A stretch of DNA of 64,000 bases, taken from Williamsia soli (GTDB lineage Bacteria; Actinomycetota; Actinomycetes; Mycobacteriales; Mycobacteriaceae). The notes under the pieces are model-generated. The model ran no database searches. It saw only the letters and a program-made list of their open reading frames with translations, and was not told the DNA's origin. The stretch is from assembly GCF_017377795.1 (NCBI RefSeq), contig NZ_JAFRDR010000007.1, positions 124,001 through 188,000 of the forward strand, read 5' to 3'. This document shows positions 62,399-64,000 of this stretch, piece by piece. The position numbers and the translations under genes were made by a program. The stretch's first letter is position 1, and each line of letters opens with the position of its first letter.

Positions 62399-63328
62399 CT
62401 ACCTCGATGCGGTCGGCGTGGGCGCCCGCAGTGAAGACCGGGCAGTCTCGAGGCAGGTGCGCATCCGGCTGACCTGCCCAGCAGTGAACATGACCATCGT
62501 GTCGTCGTCGACATAGTCCATATAGTCCATGAACAGATCGCCCGAGGGACCGTTGTCGCAGCTGACCTTCGGAAAGGTTGGCTTGCCGGTGTTCTCCGAA
62601 CCCTGATTGGGGGTGTCGGACACCTCGTCGGTGCCGCCGCAGCCGCTGCCGTCGTCGCCCCAGATGTGGAACAAGTTGAGGTAGTGCCCGACCTCGTGGG
62701 TGGCGGTGCGACCGAGGTTGAACGGATCCGTTGCCGTTCCGGTGGTCCCGAATGCGGTGTGGGTGATCACCACGCCGTCGGTGTCCTTCGGGCCGCCGGG
62801 GAACTGCGCGTAGCCCAGGAGCCCGCCGCGGAGCTGGCCCACCCACATGTTCAGGTAGCGGTCGGCGGGCCAGGCGTCGGTACCGCCGCTGTCGCTGTAT
62901 TTGATCGCGTTGTCGGTGCCGAAGGAACTCTGGGACGTCGAGGTGCGGGTGATCCCCGACGTCGGCTCGCCGTCTGGGTCGACGCTCGCCAAGACGAACT
63001 CGATCCTGGCGTCGCCGACGAGTTCGGAGAACACCTCGGGCACGGTCGCCAGGTCTGCGTTGGTCGCCCGGTAGTCGTGGTTGAGAACCTCGATCTGGCT
63101 GACCACCTGGTCATCAGAGATGTTCTCGGCGGCGGTCCTTGCCACGACGTGCACGACCACCGGGATCTGGACGATCTCGTCGGTGGACCGTTCCAATCGC
63201 TGAAAATCGATGGTGGTGTTCTCCAGCGCGGCCCTGGTGCGGCGGTAATCGGCTGATTCGGTCAGCAACCGGCGATGTTCTGCCATCGCCCCGCAGGTGC
63301 GACGGGTCGGGGGCTCGATGTTCGTCAT
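62399..63328 (-). CDS. M43-family (pappalysin/cytophagalysin-like) zinc metallopeptidase
   Basis: This 309-residue protein has the metzincin zinc motif HEVGHYLNLFHIWGD, where asparagine replaces the usual glycine of HExxHxxGxxH, followed by a Met-turn FMDYMDYVDDD. Three cysteines near the active site (CGGTDE, VSCDNG, RTCLET) fit the M43 pattern. Unlike most relatives it has no signal peptide; the N terminus is MTNIEPPTRRTCGAMAEHRR. ATG at 63328 was chosen; ATG at 63343 is also possible. First gene of the peptidase operon. Confidence 0.85.
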   Translation of the reverse strand: MTNIEPPTRRTCGAMAEHRRLLTESADYRRTRAALENTTIDFQRLERSTDEIVQIPVVVHVVARTAAENISDDQVVSQIEVLNHDYRATNADLATVPEVFSELVGDARIEFVLASVDPDGEPTSGITRTSTSQSSFGTDNAIKYSDSGGTDAWPADRYLNMWVGQLRGGLLGYAQFPGGPKDTDGVVITHTAFGTTGTATDPFNLGRTATHEVGHYLNLFHIWGDDGSGCGGTDEVSDTPNQGSENTGKPTFPKVSCDNGPSGDLFMDYMDYVDDDTMVMFTAGQVSRMRTCLETARSSLRAPTPTASR

Positions 63329-63514
63329 GTGCGTCAGACGCACCGGAAGCGATCTCGGTTCCCCACCACCCCGATCTTGGTGGGTTCTGGCGGACCCGAC
63401 CTGGGGCTTTGGTCACCACCACCCACCAATTCGGGAACGGTGTCGATTCGATAGAACGTCGATCGTCATCACTGTGCAAGCGACAATGAACACAGAAACT
63501 CGAAGGAGCACATC

Positions 63515-63883
63515 ATGCGCTACTCACTACTGCTGAACAACGTCGAACCGGCCGAGGGCGAGATTCCAGCGGAGGCGATCGAAGAGATGCAGGAGGCCTT
63601 CGGTGTCTACGGCAGGGCGCTCGAGTCGGCGGGCGTCCTCGTCGCCGGCGAGATCCTGCAACCGGTGGCCGCGAGCACCACGGTCACCTTGCGGAACGGA
63701 AGCGTGCAGGTGCAGGACGGACCGTTCGCCGACACCAAGGAAGCGTTGGCCGGGGTCTTCGTGATCGATGTCCCCGACCTCGACGCGGCGCTGGCGTGGG
63801 CCGAGAAGTGCCCGGGCGCGCAGTACGGCGTGATCGAGGTACGTCCGGTCGCCATCTCGCTGATCGACGGCGCCTGGCGTTGA
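63515..63883 (+). CDS. YCII/DGPF-domain protein
   Basis: This 122-residue ferredoxin-like-fold protein of the YCII-related family contains the diagnostic VQVQDGPFADTKEALAGVFV (DGPF) motif and a C-terminal VIEVRPV strand. These genes are regularly followed by a sigma-70-like ECF gene, as here, and are thought to be part of a paired regulatory or stress module. A GAAGGAG ribosome site precedes the ATG. Confidence 0.9.
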   Translation: MRYSLLLNNVEPAEGEIPAEAIEEMQEAFGVYGRALESAGVLVAGEILQPVAASTTVTLRNGSVQVQDGPFADTKEALAGVFVIDVPDLDAALAWAEKCPGAQYGVIEVRPVAISLIDGAWR

Positions 63884-63887
63884 GCCG

Positions 63888-64000
63888 ATGACCGATACCG
63901 ATGCGACGGTGTGGGCCGCGCAGGCTGCCCGCACCTCGTACGGGCGGTTGCTGGCGTTGCTCGCGGCGGCCGACGGTGACGTGCCCGCCGCGGAGGACGC
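63888..64000 (+). CDS. ECF-type sigma factor (DUF6596-like), truncated by window end
   Basis: Only the first 37 codons are present: MTDTDATVWAAQAARTSYGR then LLALLAAADGDVPAAED. The pattern RxSYGRLLALLA followed by an acidic AED is the start of the sigma-70 region 2 in the ECF group that pairs with YCII genes. The start ATG lies four bases after the YCII stop, consistent with a two-gene operon. Confidence 0.75.
   Translation, partial: MTDTDATVWAAQAARTSYGRLLALLAAADGDVPAAED

Overview
The window is high-GC actinobacterial DNA, most likely from Gordonia or a close mycobacterial/nocardioform relative. The evidence is a complete soluble propane-type diiron monooxygenase locus (prmABCD with its own GroEL, Fe-S assembly-like protein, amidohydrolase and secondary alcohol dehydrogenase, next to an AcoR/MimR-type regulator), SAM-IV riboswitches, a WhiB protein, DUF3263, an F420-type PPOX protein and a LexA box of the CGAAC-N4-GTTCG type. 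No rRNA, tRNA, CRISPR array, prophage or insertion sequence is evident.

Region 1 (1-12.6 kb) looks like a catabolic island: a Rieske dioxygenase (beta subunit truncated by the window edge, complete alpha), a 730-residue P450 fused to its own reductase and ferredoxin, an aldehyde dehydrogenase, a divergent aryl-alcohol-type dehydrogenase, a complete BMP/nucleoside-type ABC importer and a TauD-like dioxygenase. Two copies of a 15-bp palindrome (consensus RTCNYATTGTRAGAC) lie just upstream of -35-like boxes here. The same palindrome occurs twice in the prmA/regulator intergenic region 20 kb away, which suggests a common or paralogous regulator.

Region 2 (12.8-15.9 kb) is housekeeping: a DUF1275 membrane protein, a FrnE/DsbA oxidoreductase with a coupled 42-residue ORF, an MSMEG_6728-like protein and a PEBP-family protein.

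Region 3 (15.9-27.0 kb) is the propane/alkane monooxygenase operon on the minus strand, in transcription order hydroxylase large subunit, reductase, small subunit, coupling protein, amidohydrolase, MIP18-like protein, alcohol dehydrogenase, GroEL. The regulator is divergent.

Region 4 (27.0-46.9 kb) is the most unusual part. A ten-gene minus-strand operon encodes a peptide-type ABC importer (binding protein, two permeases, fused ATPase), a SolA-like oxidase, a xi-class GST-like protein, three flavin-dependent (LLM) monooxygenases and a GNAT acetyltransferase. Its leader contains a SAM-IV riboswitch. A second SAM-IV riboswitch, about 210 bp away and pointing the other way, precedes a SufS-like cysteine desulfurase. 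The composition resembles the Bacillus subtilis ytm/yxe S-alkylcysteine salvage operons, so I propose a SAM-repressed organosulfur scavenging system. A paralogous LLM pair lies at 43.5-46.1 kb, divergent from a 48-residue ORF coupled to another GNAT gene. HtpG and a DUF4166 protein sit between.

Region 5 (47.1-64 kb) is mixed core genome: WhiB, an aldo-keto reductase, an AprA-like flavoprotein with a 2x[4Fe-4S] ferredoxin, PPOX, DUF3263, an SRPBCC protein, a secreted protein, VOC, PPK2, a membrane protein, a LexA-box-controlled DinB polymerase, a broken TauE/SafE exporter gene, a DUF2079 membrane protein, a four-gene peptidase cluster, and a YCII protein followed by a sigma-factor-like gene cut by the window end.
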